9,259 nucleotides of DNA from Candidatus Tectimicrobiota bacterium. GTDB lineage: Bacteria > UBA8248. The translations under genes were made by a program, and so were the position numbers. The stretch is taken from positions 1 through 9,259 of the forward strand of contig JACPCT010000310.1 of assembly GCA_016184445.1 (NCBI GenBank), given 5' to 3'. Below, one piece after another: positions 1-6,708 of this stretch. The notes under the pieces are model-generated. The model was given only the letters and a program-made list of their open reading frames with translations. It made no database searches and was not told the DNA's origin. Numbering within the stretch: the first letter of the stretch is position 1; each line of letters begins with the position of its first letter.

Positions 1-632
1 ACATCGACCGCAACCTCGTGACCTGGGCCGAGTACGCCCGCTTCATCCAAGCCAAGGGGCCCGCCGGCCCCAGGGGCGAGATGTACCTGGACGCGGAGGA
101 CCCGGACAACCGCATCCACCTGCGGAACGGGGTGTGGGCGGCGGAGCCCGCCTTCGCCAGCCACCCGGCGGCCGAGCTCGCCTGGCACGGCGCCGTCGCC
201 TACTGCGCCTGGGCCGGCAAGCGCCTCCCCAGCGAGGCCGAGTGGGAGAAGGCCGCCCGCGGCACGGACGGCCGCCTCTACCCCTGGGGGAACCAGAAGC
301 CCACCCGGGAGCTGGCCTTCCTGGGCTTCCGGGGGGAGACGGCGCCCGCCGGGAGCCACCCCAAGGGGGCGAGCCCCTACGGCGTCCTCGACATGGCGGG
401 GCAGGTGTGGGAGTGGACCCGCTCCCTCGCCAAGGCCTATCCCTACAACCCCCGGGACGGGCGGGAGGACATGGGCGCCGGCGCGCCCCGCGTCATCCGG
501 GGCGGGATGGCGGGGAGCGACGAGGAGGGCCTGACCTCCACCAGCCGCGAGGTGGTCTTCCCCGGGCGCCAGGCCACGGGCCACGCCTACATCGGCTTCA
601 GGTGCGCGGCGGTGGACGAGCCGCTCATGTAG
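1..632 (+). CDS. SUMF1/FGE-like (formylglycine-generating-enzyme fold) protein, 5' end cut off by the window
   Basis: The reading frame is open from base 3, so the gene starts outside the window and 209 C-terminal residues are visible. The first residues (IDRNLVTWAEYARF) match the 'xxxVTxxxYxxF' start of the FGE-sulfatase domain. Further marks follow in the usual order: WAGKRLPSEAEWEKAARG with YPWGN, then YGVLDMAGQVWEWTRS, then RVIRGG and the terminal GFRCA. Family members include formylglycine-generating enzyme, EgtB-type sulfoxide synthases and PvdO, plus many proteins of unknown role. In true FGE, two copper-binding cysteines lie shortly before the last GFRCA. Here that stretch reads TSTSREVV and has no cysteine, so classic sulfatase activation is unlikely. 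The substrate cannot be inferred. No sulfatase gene is in the window. Family assignment is secure; exact function is open. Confidence 0.9.
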   Translation, partial: IDRNLVTWAEYARFIQAKGPAGPRGEMYLDAEDPDNRIHLRNGVWAAEPAFASHPAAELAWHGAVAYCAWAGKRLPSEAEWEKAARGTDGRLYPWGNQKPTRELAFLGFRGETAPAGSHPKGASPYGVLDMAGQVWEWTRSLAKAYPYNPRDGREDMGAGAPRVIRGGMAGSDEEGLTSTSREVVFPGRQATGHAYIGFRCAAVDEPLM

Positions 633-698
633 CTGTGGAATCCGATCAAGGCATCCGCGGGAGAAGAACCTGGGGGGCTGAACCTCGGGGCCTGTGCT

Positions 699-731
699 CC
701 TCACCCCTTAGGAGAGGGGAAGGGGGTGAGG
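699..731. repeat. Hairpin-forming repeat between convergent genes
   Basis: The left arm CCTCACCCCTT (699-709) pairs with AAGGGGGTGAGG (720-731), with one bulged G and a loop of about 10 bases that is itself purine-rich. It sits in the 169-base gap between the plus-strand FGE-like gene and the minus-strand HicB-like gene. Its form resembles the CCCTCACCC/GGGTGAGGG palindromic elements dispersed in many environmental genomes. It could act as a two-way transcription stop, but no T run follows directly on either strand. Nothing else is recognisable in 633-801, apart from an A-rich stretch near 780-795. Confidence 0.5.
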
Positions 732-801
732 GAAAATCCGGCCGCGCCGCGGAATCCTCCCTGGGAAGAAGCGCGGCGGGAAGAAAAAAGGAGAATAGGA
801 C

Positions 802-1113
802 TTAGGAGGCGAACGCGTACTTCACGTTGATGTCAGCGGTTGCGGTTGCCGTGACGGCTTCCGACGCGTGCCAACGCGCGGCGCTAGTTATCTGCATATC
901 TGGGCCGGGAACATATTTTCCTTGCCGTCTCCGTGCGGCGGTGATCGGCTCAATGGATTTGGCGGAGCTATCTAGCGCGTCCATGAAAGTTGAGCCGTAT
1001 CCAAGGCAGCCAGGAACAGAGGGGCAAGAGGCAATGTAATTCCCAAGACTGTCCGGCCCCTGCGCCACAATGACATAGCCTGTCTGGGCGTGAAGAAGGA
1101 CTTTAGTTTCCAT
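802..1113 (-). CDS. HicB-like antitoxin-family protein
   Basis: This 103-residue protein carries the HicB core: a TGYVIVAQ strand, GNYIASCPSVPGCLGYGST, a helix with MDALDSSAKSIEPI, and GKYVPGP. It follows the family pattern 'Y.a.cP.lPGC...G.t..eAl.....ai.....g..vP.p'. HicB proteins usually neutralise the HicA mRNA interferase and repress their own operon. The residues after GKYVPGP show no obvious helix-turn-helix or ribbon-helix-helix domain, so DNA binding is not apparent. I chose the ATG at 1113 rather than the one at 1188 for three reasons: the family domain starts there, an AAAGGA Shine-Dalgarno lies 9 bases upstream, and it leaves only an 11-base overlap with the DUF3467 stop (ATGGAAACTAA). 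That overlap points to translational coupling. No intact HicA is adjacent; the best candidate is the degenerate-looking gene at 1336-1542. Confidence 0.72.
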   Translation of the reverse strand: METKVLLHAQTGYVIVAQGPDSLGNYIASCPSVPGCLGYGSTFMDALDSSAKSIEPITAARRRQGKYVPGPDMQITSAARWHASEAVTATATADINVKYAFAS

Positions 1114-1369
1114 CGCCAGCCGTCCTTTTCTTGTTCTTCCGGGTTTCTCTTTGTCTTGGTTGAGCGATTCTCCCGAACCTTGCTTCATACCTCTTTATAT
1201 TCTGAGCGAGTGCATCGCGGATTCGCTTTGCGTGAGTGACCGTAGTAACAAATCTATGGCCCACTCCGACTAGTTGAGTTCCGGGTATAATTTGGCCGAT
1301 GTCAAAATAAAATTCTTCCCCAGAATGCCGAACAACTAAGTGGTTAAAAAAAATCGCTTGTGGAAGCAA
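1103..1369 (-). CDS. DUF3467 family protein
   Basis: The segment NHLVVRHSGEEFYFDIGQ, then IIPGTQ, HRFVTTVTHAKRIRDAL and QNIKRYEARFG, matches the DUF3467 pattern (EF.lDfgq, pg, r...tp.hAk.l..aL..ni..YE..fG). The family is small, with no established biochemical role. A lysine/arginine-rich tail follows. The start is uncertain. A TTG at 1369 gives 88 residues but has only a weak GGCGAG upstream. A GTG at 1468 gives 121 residues but has no Shine-Dalgarno, and its extra part is antisense-like filler overlapping the better-supported frame of the 68-residue gene. A third route is a -1 shift from that upstream frame at the T run 1346-1353. The gene overlaps the HicB-like start by 11 bases, so the three genes probably form one transcript. 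Its third codon positions are A/T-rich, unlike the flanking chromosome. Confidence 0.7.
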   Translation of the reverse strand: MLPQAIFFNHLVVRHSGEEFYFDIGQIIPGTQLVGVGHRFVTTVTHAKRIRDALAQNIKRYEARFGRIAQPRQRETRKNKKRTAGDGN

Positions 1370-1542
1370 TTGCTCGCCACGGGCATCTGGCTCCTTGGCA
1401 GGTATTTTGCCATGTTGACTGGGTCCCTGTCGGGATGGGTAAAAACCCCCGTCTCTTTGCCCCTCCACTTGGAAAAGCGATACCCGTTCCTCGTCAGCCC
1501 AGCGATGAGGTCACGCCTCGCGATCTGGGGGCCGTGTACCAT
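1336..1542 (-). CDS. 68-residue protein, weakly HicA-like; possibly the first half of a frameshift product
   Basis: The ATG at 1542 is preceded by GGGAGG with a 10-base gap, and an in-frame TGA lies seven codons upstream, so the start is well defined. About three quarters of its codons end in G or C, counted by eye over the first 60. This supports real coding in this frame rather than in the overlapping extension of DUF3467. The stretch RRDLIAGLTRNGYRF, then RGKETGVFTHP, resembles the helix-strand-strand of HicA (dLi..L..nGf.f....GSH..f.hP). However, the catalytic histidine of GSH is replaced (GKET) and the C-terminal part does not fit. Its position upstream of a HicB-like gene suits a HicA, but function is inference. 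The frame ends at TAG just after eight T residues, in the -1 frame relative to DUF3467. A shift there would give a fusion of about 146 residues. Confidence 0.5.
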   Translation of the reverse strand: MVHGPQIARRDLIAGLTRNGYRFSKWRGKETGVFTHPDRDPVNMAKYLPRSQMPVASNCFHKRFFLTT

Positions 1543-1831
1543 GCGAACGTGGCCTCCCGGTCAAACTGCCATCCCTAGTGTCGCATATCCTATATCGGCA
1601 GCCGAGCACGAAACCGAAAAATTTTCGCATGAACTTAACGGTGTCGCTAGTTTAATTATTGATATTTTGCGGGGATGTCATTGCGCAATTTTCCAACTAG
1701 CCCCTACACATCCGCCGGGTTCTTCACCCAGGCGGTGGAGGGCGCGGGCGGGTGGGCGGCGCTGGGCGGTCTTGGCGTCCGGTGTCCGGCGGGATGCTAC
1801 AACACGGGGCGGGGACGGAGGAAAGGTTGGC
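1543..1831. other. Gene-free stretch between the island and the pckA operon
   Basis: Bases 1611-1670 are A/T-rich and lie upstream of the minus-strand island genes, so a promoter there is plausible, but no convincing -35/-10 pair can be named. Bases 1700-1831 are G/C-rich and lie downstream of the membrane-protein stop. They contain a near-repeat (GTCCGGTGTCCGG) but no clear terminator. Short open frames here have no recognisable product. Confidence 0.5.
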
Positions 1832-2335
1832 CTAGAACCCCTTGCCCAGCGCCAGCCCGAAGAAGATGGCGAGGAGCCCGAGGAGGAGGTTGACGAGGTT
1901 GGTCCGCCCGATGGCGCGGATGAGGCGGAGGCGCTCCTCGGTCCCCGCCGCGAGGGGCCGGCCGTTCCCGGCGGGCCCCGTCCCCCGGGTGAGGCGCAGG
2001 CCCAGGGCGAAGAACTGGAAGCTCATCCCCATCACCATGAGGAAGACCGTTGCGAGCTTGAGCCCCAGGGGGACGAAGATCGTTCCGAAGCGGGGCCCCA
2101 TGGCCGCCTTGAGGCCGGTGAGGTACCAGGCCCCGGTGAGGATCAAGACCCCCATGCACACGAGGATGAAGGGGTGGTAGAAGCGCACGATGGCGGTCAT
2201 CTCGCCCGCGAACTCCCCGGGCGCGAGCCGCCGGCGCAGGCTCGCGGCGAGGAGGCCGAAGAAGGCGAGGGCGCCCGCGTAGAGGCAGGCGCCCAGGATG
2301 TGGAGGTAGAGGATCCAGAAGTAACTGCGGGGCAT
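1832..2335 (-). CDS. Four-helix integral membrane protein, CopD/DUF2269-like
   Basis: This 167-residue protein has four hydrophobic segments at about 6-30, 54-74, 86-113 and 147-164. Helix 1 holds a histidine (YLHILGACLYAGAL, H12). Helix 2 begins with one (RFYHPFILVCMGVLILTGAW, H54). Helix 3 starts GLKLATVFLMV. Histidines at such places and the 'LH.lga..yaGa' opening are typical of CopD-like and related heme- or metal-linked membrane families, so a redox or metal role is possible but unproven. The ATG at 2335 is preceded by AGAGGA with a 7-base gap. It is the last gene of the pckA-nitrilase gene string, but a strong hairpin separates it from the nitrilase stop. It may therefore be transcribed less or separately. 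Confidence 0.75.
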   Translation of the reverse strand: MPRSYFWILYLHILGACLYAGALAFFGLLAASLRRRLAPGEFAGEMTAIVRFYHPFILVCMGVLILTGAWYLTGLKAAMGPRFGTIFVPLGLKLATVFLMVMGMSFQFFALGLRLTRGTGPAGNGRPLAAGTEERLRLIRAIGRTNLVNLLLGLLAIFFGLALGKGF

Positions 2336-2362
2336 CCGGTCATCCTCTGGGGGCGAACGAAA

Positions 2363-2389
2363 CCCCCGGCGGCGGGGGGCCGCCGGGGG
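2363..2389 (-). terminator. Strong G/C hairpin between nitrilase and membrane-protein genes
   Basis: CCCCCGGCGGC (2363-2373) pairs perfectly over 11 bases with GCCGCCGGGGG (2379-2389) around a five-G loop. On the minus strand it follows the nitrilase stop and is followed by TTTCGTT, a poor T tract. It may attenuate transcription, protect the upstream mRNA 3' end or act as a weak intrinsic terminator. The stem is seen directly; its function is inferred. Confidence 0.45.
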
Positions 2390-2416
2390 GCCGGGGGAGG
2401 CCGCGGGGGGCGGGCC

Positions 2417-3271
2417 TCAGCGGGCCGCCTCCTTGCGCGGGAAGAACTTGTCGTACATCTCGGGGCGCTGCCACTGGCTCAGGACGCCGGCCTTGGCCCC
2501 GTTGTCCGAGGAGGAGCTCACGCCGTCCCGCTGGCCGCGCAGGTCGCGCACCCGCTCCAAGTCCACGTCCACGATGAACATGCCCGCCCTGGTGCTCTCG
2601 AAGATGACCTCCTCGGGCGTGGCCACCATGGCGAGGCCCCGCTGCGTGGAGTCGAAGAGGTTCTGGGTGGTCACGACGATGGCCAGGTTCTCGATGGCGC
2701 GGGCCCAGATGAGCTGGCGCCAGGTGGTCCAGAGCTTGCGCTTGTCCGTCCCCGCCGGGAGGAAGATGAGTTCCGCCCCGCGCAGGGCGAGCGCCCGGGC
2801 CACCTCGGGCATGTAGACCTCGCTGCACATGGCGAGGCCCACCTGGGCGAAGGGGGTCTCGAAGACGGGGAACTCGTTCCCGGCGACGTACTGGAACTCC
2901 CAGTGGGGCCCGCCCGTGTAGATCCAGGGGCCCGGCGGGTGGGTGCGGCGGTACTTGCCGGGGGCGCCGCCGCCCGGCCGCGCCAGCATGAGCAGGTTGT
3001 AGGCGGTGGCGGCCTTCTCGTCGATGGGCTCGAGGGTGCCGTACTGGACGTAGACCCCGCAGCGCTTGGCCGCCTCCACCATGGCGCCCGTGGGGTCGAA
3101 GCGGGCGGGCATGCGCCAGGGGCCGGGGTAGGTCTCGGGGAAGGCGACGAACTGGGCCCCCTGGGCGGCGGCCTGCTCGACGTGGCGGACGGCGTCCGCG
3201 ACGTTCGCCTCGTCCCCCGGGGGCTCGTGGCTCATCGGCTGGACGAGGGCGATGCGGAAGTTGTTGGCCAT
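2417..3271 (-). CDS. Carbon-nitrogen hydrolase (nitrilase superfamily)
   Basis: This 284-residue protein has the full nitrilase-superfamily layout and usual length. The catalytic triad is visible: E46 in FVAFPETYPG, K106 in APGKYRRTHP and C149 in GLAMCSEVYMPE. A likely supporting glutamate is E133 (GNEFPVFETPFAQVGL). The IALVQ start strand and the ELIFLPAG and RAIENLAIVVTTQN segments are also typical. Such enzymes hydrolyse amides, carbamoyl compounds or nitriles through a thioester on the cysteine. No signal peptide is present, so it is cytoplasmic. The substrate cannot be read from sequence; the CSE rather than CYD motif sets it apart from many omega-amidases. The start ATG has AGAGGA 7 bases upstream. 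It begins 21 bases after the tautomerase-like gene and so belongs to the pckA gene string. Confidence 0.9.
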   Translation of the reverse strand: MANNFRIALVQPMSHEPPGDEANVADAVRHVEQAAAQGAQFVAFPETYPGPWRMPARFDPTGAMVEAAKRCGVYVQYGTLEPIDEKAATAYNLLMLARPGGGAPGKYRRTHPPGPWIYTGGPHWEFQYVAGNEFPVFETPFAQVGLAMCSEVYMPEVARALALRGAELIFLPAGTDKRKLWTTWRQLIWARAIENLAIVVTTQNLFDSTQRGLAMVATPEEVIFESTRAGMFIVDVDLERVRDLRGQRDGVSSSSDNGAKAGVLSQWQRPEMYDKFFPRKEAAR

Positions 3272-3292
3272 GGGCGCTTCCTCTCCGGGTCC

Positions 3293-3448
3293 CTACTTCT
3301 TCACCCGGTCCGAGAAGAGCACGCCGCCCGCCGCCCAGGAGTCGCCGTCGATGTCGTGGAAGACGACGGTGACCGACTCCTTGGGCGCGCCGGCCTTCTT
3401 CGCCTCCTTGCCGCGCCCCTGGATGAGGCTGATGTGCACGACGGGCAT
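3293..3448 (-). CDS. Short 4-oxalocrotonate-tautomerase-like protein lacking the central helix
   Basis: The 51-residue product starts MPVVHISLIQGRGKEAKK and continues directly into AGAPKESVTVVFHDIDGDSWAA, then GGVLFSDR. The 4-OT family has the catalytic proline after Met (present), an arginine at mature position 11 (present in QGRG), a long helix of about 14 residues after the KK region (absent here), and then 'GaP.esV.V...ei....W..GGv' (present). Usual length is about 60-70 residues. The gene has a good Shine-Dalgarno (GAGGGAG, about 8 bases before ATG), is in frame throughout, and lies 44 bases after pckA and 21 bases before the nitrilase gene. It is therefore very likely a real gene. Without the helix the beta-alpha-beta fold would be incomplete. 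The protein may be non-functional, a novel minimal variant or the result of a sequence deletion. Confidence 0.75.
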   Translation of the reverse strand: MPVVHISLIQGRGKEAKKAGAPKESVTVVFHDIDGDSWAAGGVLFSDRVKK

Positions 3449-3492
3449 TCTGGGCTCTCCCTCTCGATGGGGGCTCTTCCCCCGTCTGATCG

Positions 3493-5094
<1,602 letters not shown>

Positions 5095-5103
5095 GGTCGG
5101 TTA

Positions 5104-5161
5104 CCTCCAAGGGATAAGAAGACGGATGTCCGCCCGGTGGGAAGGCCTTGCCGGCATTATA
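5104..5161 (-). promoter_or_regulatory. pckA promoter -10 box, leader and ribosome binding site
   Basis: On the minus strand a perfect TATAAT (5156-5161) lies in the gap upstream of pckA. The expected transcript start is near 5149, giving a leader of about 55 bases. The leader ends in GGAGG (5104-5108), 9 bases before the ATG. No good -35 hexamer lies 16-18 bases upstream; the best window is TGTGTC. The promoter may therefore need an activator or a different sigma specificity. The -10 and the ribosome binding site are seen directly; the start site is inferred. Confidence 0.6.
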
Positions 5162-5209
5162 CGCCGGGACGGGGAAAGGACACAGCCGCCCCCGCCGCGG
5201 ACGGCAATA

Positions 5210-5227
5210 TGCCCCCCGGTGGGGGCA
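5210..5227 (-). terminator. Hairpin directly after the DUF2203 stop
   Basis: TGCCCCC (5210-5216) pairs with GGGGGCA (5221-5227) over 7 bases with a 4-base loop. On the minus strand it begins three bases after the stop codon of the DUF2203 gene and lies upstream of the pckA -10 box. It would suit termination of the YgfZ-DUF2203 transcript. There is no T tract, only TATTG, so this is a tentative call. Confidence 0.35.
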
Positions 5228-5230
5228 GGG

Positions 5231-5644
5231 TCAACCTTCCGGGGGCCCGGCGCGGGGGTTCTCGATCGGCTTTCTCCCCGCGAATCCGGTCTCGATCGCG
5301 TGCCAGTGGGTGACCGTCTCCTCCTCCATCCGCCAGCACAGGTAGACCACCCGCCCCTGCCGCAGGGAGGGGAAGTCCACCAGCCCGGTGGCCAGGTCCT
5401 TGAGCTCCGCCCCGCTCTCGCGGAGAAAGCCCAGGTGGCCGTTGAGGGCCTGGACGTGCCGGAAGTATTCCCCGGCCGAGGGGAAGGTGCCCCCGCCCCG
5501 CTGGGCGTCCCCGGCGAGGCGCTCCACCTCCCCCCGGAAGGGGAGGAGGCGCTCCCGGATGCGGGCCATCTCGCGGAGGCGGGGCCGCAGGGCGGGGACG
5601 AGGGCGCGCGCCTCCTCCAGGGTGAAGAGGCGCCGGGGGGCCAC
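5231..5644 (-). CDS. DUF2203 family protein
   Basis: This 137-residue protein starts RRLFTLEEARALVPALRPRL. It then has a predicted helical middle, GAELKDLATGLVDFPS, the strand GRVVYLCWRMEEE, THWHAIETGFAGRKPI and a proline-rich tail. These are the hallmarks of DUF2203: 'r.FtleEA..llP', 'G..lKd...GLvDFp', 'v.LCWr..E', 'WH....Gf.gR.pi'. Its biochemical role is unknown. The start is GTG at 5644, four bases after the TAG of the upstream YgfZ-like gene. The nearest Shine-Dalgarno-like sequence is GGGGG, so translation is probably coupled to that gene. Confidence 0.88.
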   Translation of the reverse strand: MAPRRLFTLEEARALVPALRPRLREMARIRERLLPFRGEVERLAGDAQRGGGTFPSAGEYFRHVQALNGHLGFLRESGAELKDLATGLVDFPSLRQGRVVYLCWRMEEETVTHWHAIETGFAGRKPIENPRAGPPEG

Positions 5645-5648
5645 GGGC

Positions 5649-6584
5649 CTAGCCCCCGCCGCGCCGGTAGAAGGGCAGCTCCACCACCCGGGCGCTCCCC
5701 TCGCCGCCCGGCCAGCGCACGCGCAAGGCGGTGCCTGGCTCCATGGCCTTGCGGTGGAGGTAGGCGAAGGCGATGCCCCGCCCCAGGGTGGGGGAGAGGG
5801 CCGAGCGCGTCACCTCGCCCGCTTCCTCCTCCCCCCGCAAAACGCCCGCCCCGGCGGGAGGCGCCTCGCCCCCCTCCAGGCGGATCCCCGCGAGCCCCCG
5901 GTTGACCTGCCCCAGGTACTTGATCTTCGCGATGACCTCCTGGCCGATGTAGCAGCCCTTCTGGAAGTCGAGGGCGCGCGCCTCGATCCCCGCCTGCATG
6001 GGGTTCACCTCGGGGCCCATGTCGGGCCCGAAGAGGGGCACCCCCGCCTCCAGGGTGAGGGTCCCGAACGCCCGCAGGCCCGCCGGCCGGGCCCCGGCCC
6101 CGGCCAGCGCGTCCCACAGGGCCCCGGCGCGGGCCGCGGGGGCGAGGAGCACGCAGCCCTCCTCGCCCGTCCAGAGCTCCCGGGCCGCGAGGACCTCGTC
6201 CCGGGCGGCGTGGCCGTGCTCGGGCAGATCGGGCCAGGGCAGCCCCGCCCGGCGAACGGCGGCGGGGGCCCCGGGGCCGAACACCCCGAGGGCGCAGAGG
6301 GCCTCGGTGCAATCCTTCATCTCGACCTGGTCCATGATGATGAAATGATCGAGCGCCCCGGCGAGGGGAACACTCATCCCCGGCGGGAGGAGGGCCAACA
6401 GCTCCACCTCGCGGCGGTAGAGGTGGAGGTCCGAGACGAACTTCCCCTGCCGGGTGAGGAAGGCGGCGTAGACCCCCTCGCCGGGCTTGAGGTCCTGGAC
6501 CCGGTTGGTGAGCATCCCGTGGAGGAAGGCGGGGGCGTCGGGGCCCGAGAAGGCGAGCTTGCCCCGGTGCGAGAGGTCCAGCAC
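5649..6584 (-). CDS. YgfZ/GcvT-like folate-binding protein
   Basis: This 311-residue protein opens LDLSHRGKLAFSGPDAPAFL, then HGMLTNRVQDLKPG, the folate-binding front end of the aminomethyltransferase-like fold. It contains the YgfZ signature KGCYIGQE (209-216, Cys211) followed by YLGQVNRGL. YgfZ proteins bind tetrahydrofolate and help Fe-S enzymes such as MiaB and other radical-SAM proteins. The N-P-M-Q-A-G-I-E stretch before the signature is also typical. GTG at 6584 is the annotated start, with GGAGG 8 bases upstream. However, family-like residues continue upstream in the same frame (GDAEAEHRACREGAI) to a TGA without any normal start codon. An ATG at 6648 would supply a start if one base were skipped at TTTC (6630-6633). 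The gene is coupled to the DUF2203 gene downstream and divergent from the dehydrogenase gene. Confidence 0.88.
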   Translation of the reverse strand: MLDLSHRGKLAFSGPDAPAFLHGMLTNRVQDLKPGEGVYAAFLTRQGKFVSDLHLYRREVELLALLPPGMSVPLAGALDHFIIMDQVEMKDCTEALCALGVFGPGAPAAVRRAGLPWPDLPEHGHAARDEVLAARELWTGEEGCVLLAPAARAGALWDALAGAGARPAGLRAFGTLTLEAGVPLFGPDMGPEVNPMQAGIEARALDFQKGCYIGQEVIAKIKYLGQVNRGLAGIRLEGGEAPPAGAGVLRGEEEAGEVTRSALSPTLGRGIAFAYLHRKAMEPGTALRVRWPGGEGSARVVELPFYRRGGG

Positions 6585-6646
6585 AATGGCCCCCTCCCGG
6601 CAGGCGCGGTGCTCGGCCTCGGCGTCCCCGAAACTCGTTCGGTTTC

Positions 6647-6675
6647 ATTCTAGGGTTTCCGGGCGCGGGCGTGAA
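6647..6675 (-). promoter_or_regulatory. Candidate promoter for the YgfZ-DUF2203 pair
   Basis: On the minus strand TTCACG (6670-6675; 4 of 6 consensus matches) and TAGAAT (6647-6652; 5 of 6) are separated by exactly 17 bases. The expected transcript start is near 6640, after the ATG at 6648, which would favour translation from GTG 6584. This conflicts with the idea that ATG 6648 is the true start, so at most one of the two proposals holds. Confidence 0.35.
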
Positions 6676-6708
6676 GCCCCGCCCGGCCAGCGGAAAGGAG
6701 CATGAAGC

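Larger units (their letters stand above)
802..1690 (-). other. Lower-G+C island, probably acquired horizontally
   Basis: Base composition drops sharply here: counted lines near 1201-1320 are roughly 43-52% G+C, while the flanking housekeeping genes are far richer. The stretch contains A/T-rich tracts (1340-1353, 1611-1670) and three small minus-strand genes, none of them housekeeping. I see no integrase, tRNA or clear flanking direct repeat, so the boundaries are approximate and judged from composition only. Confidence 0.6.

Noticed and set aside
732..800. Possible intrinsic terminator near the A-rich stretch 780-795
   Set aside because: The T run on the minus strand is not preceded by a usable stem; the nearby CCGCGCCGCGG has only a one-base loop.
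1103..1468. Long GTG start for the DUF3467 gene
   Set aside because: No ribosome site precedes the GTG. The extra 33 codons have only about half G/C at third positions, while the overlapping frame has about three quarters and its own good ribosome site.
1698..1800. Short minus-strand frame ending STAWVKNPADV
   Set aside because: It looked like a protein tail but has no start, is short and proline-rich, and no family is recognisable.
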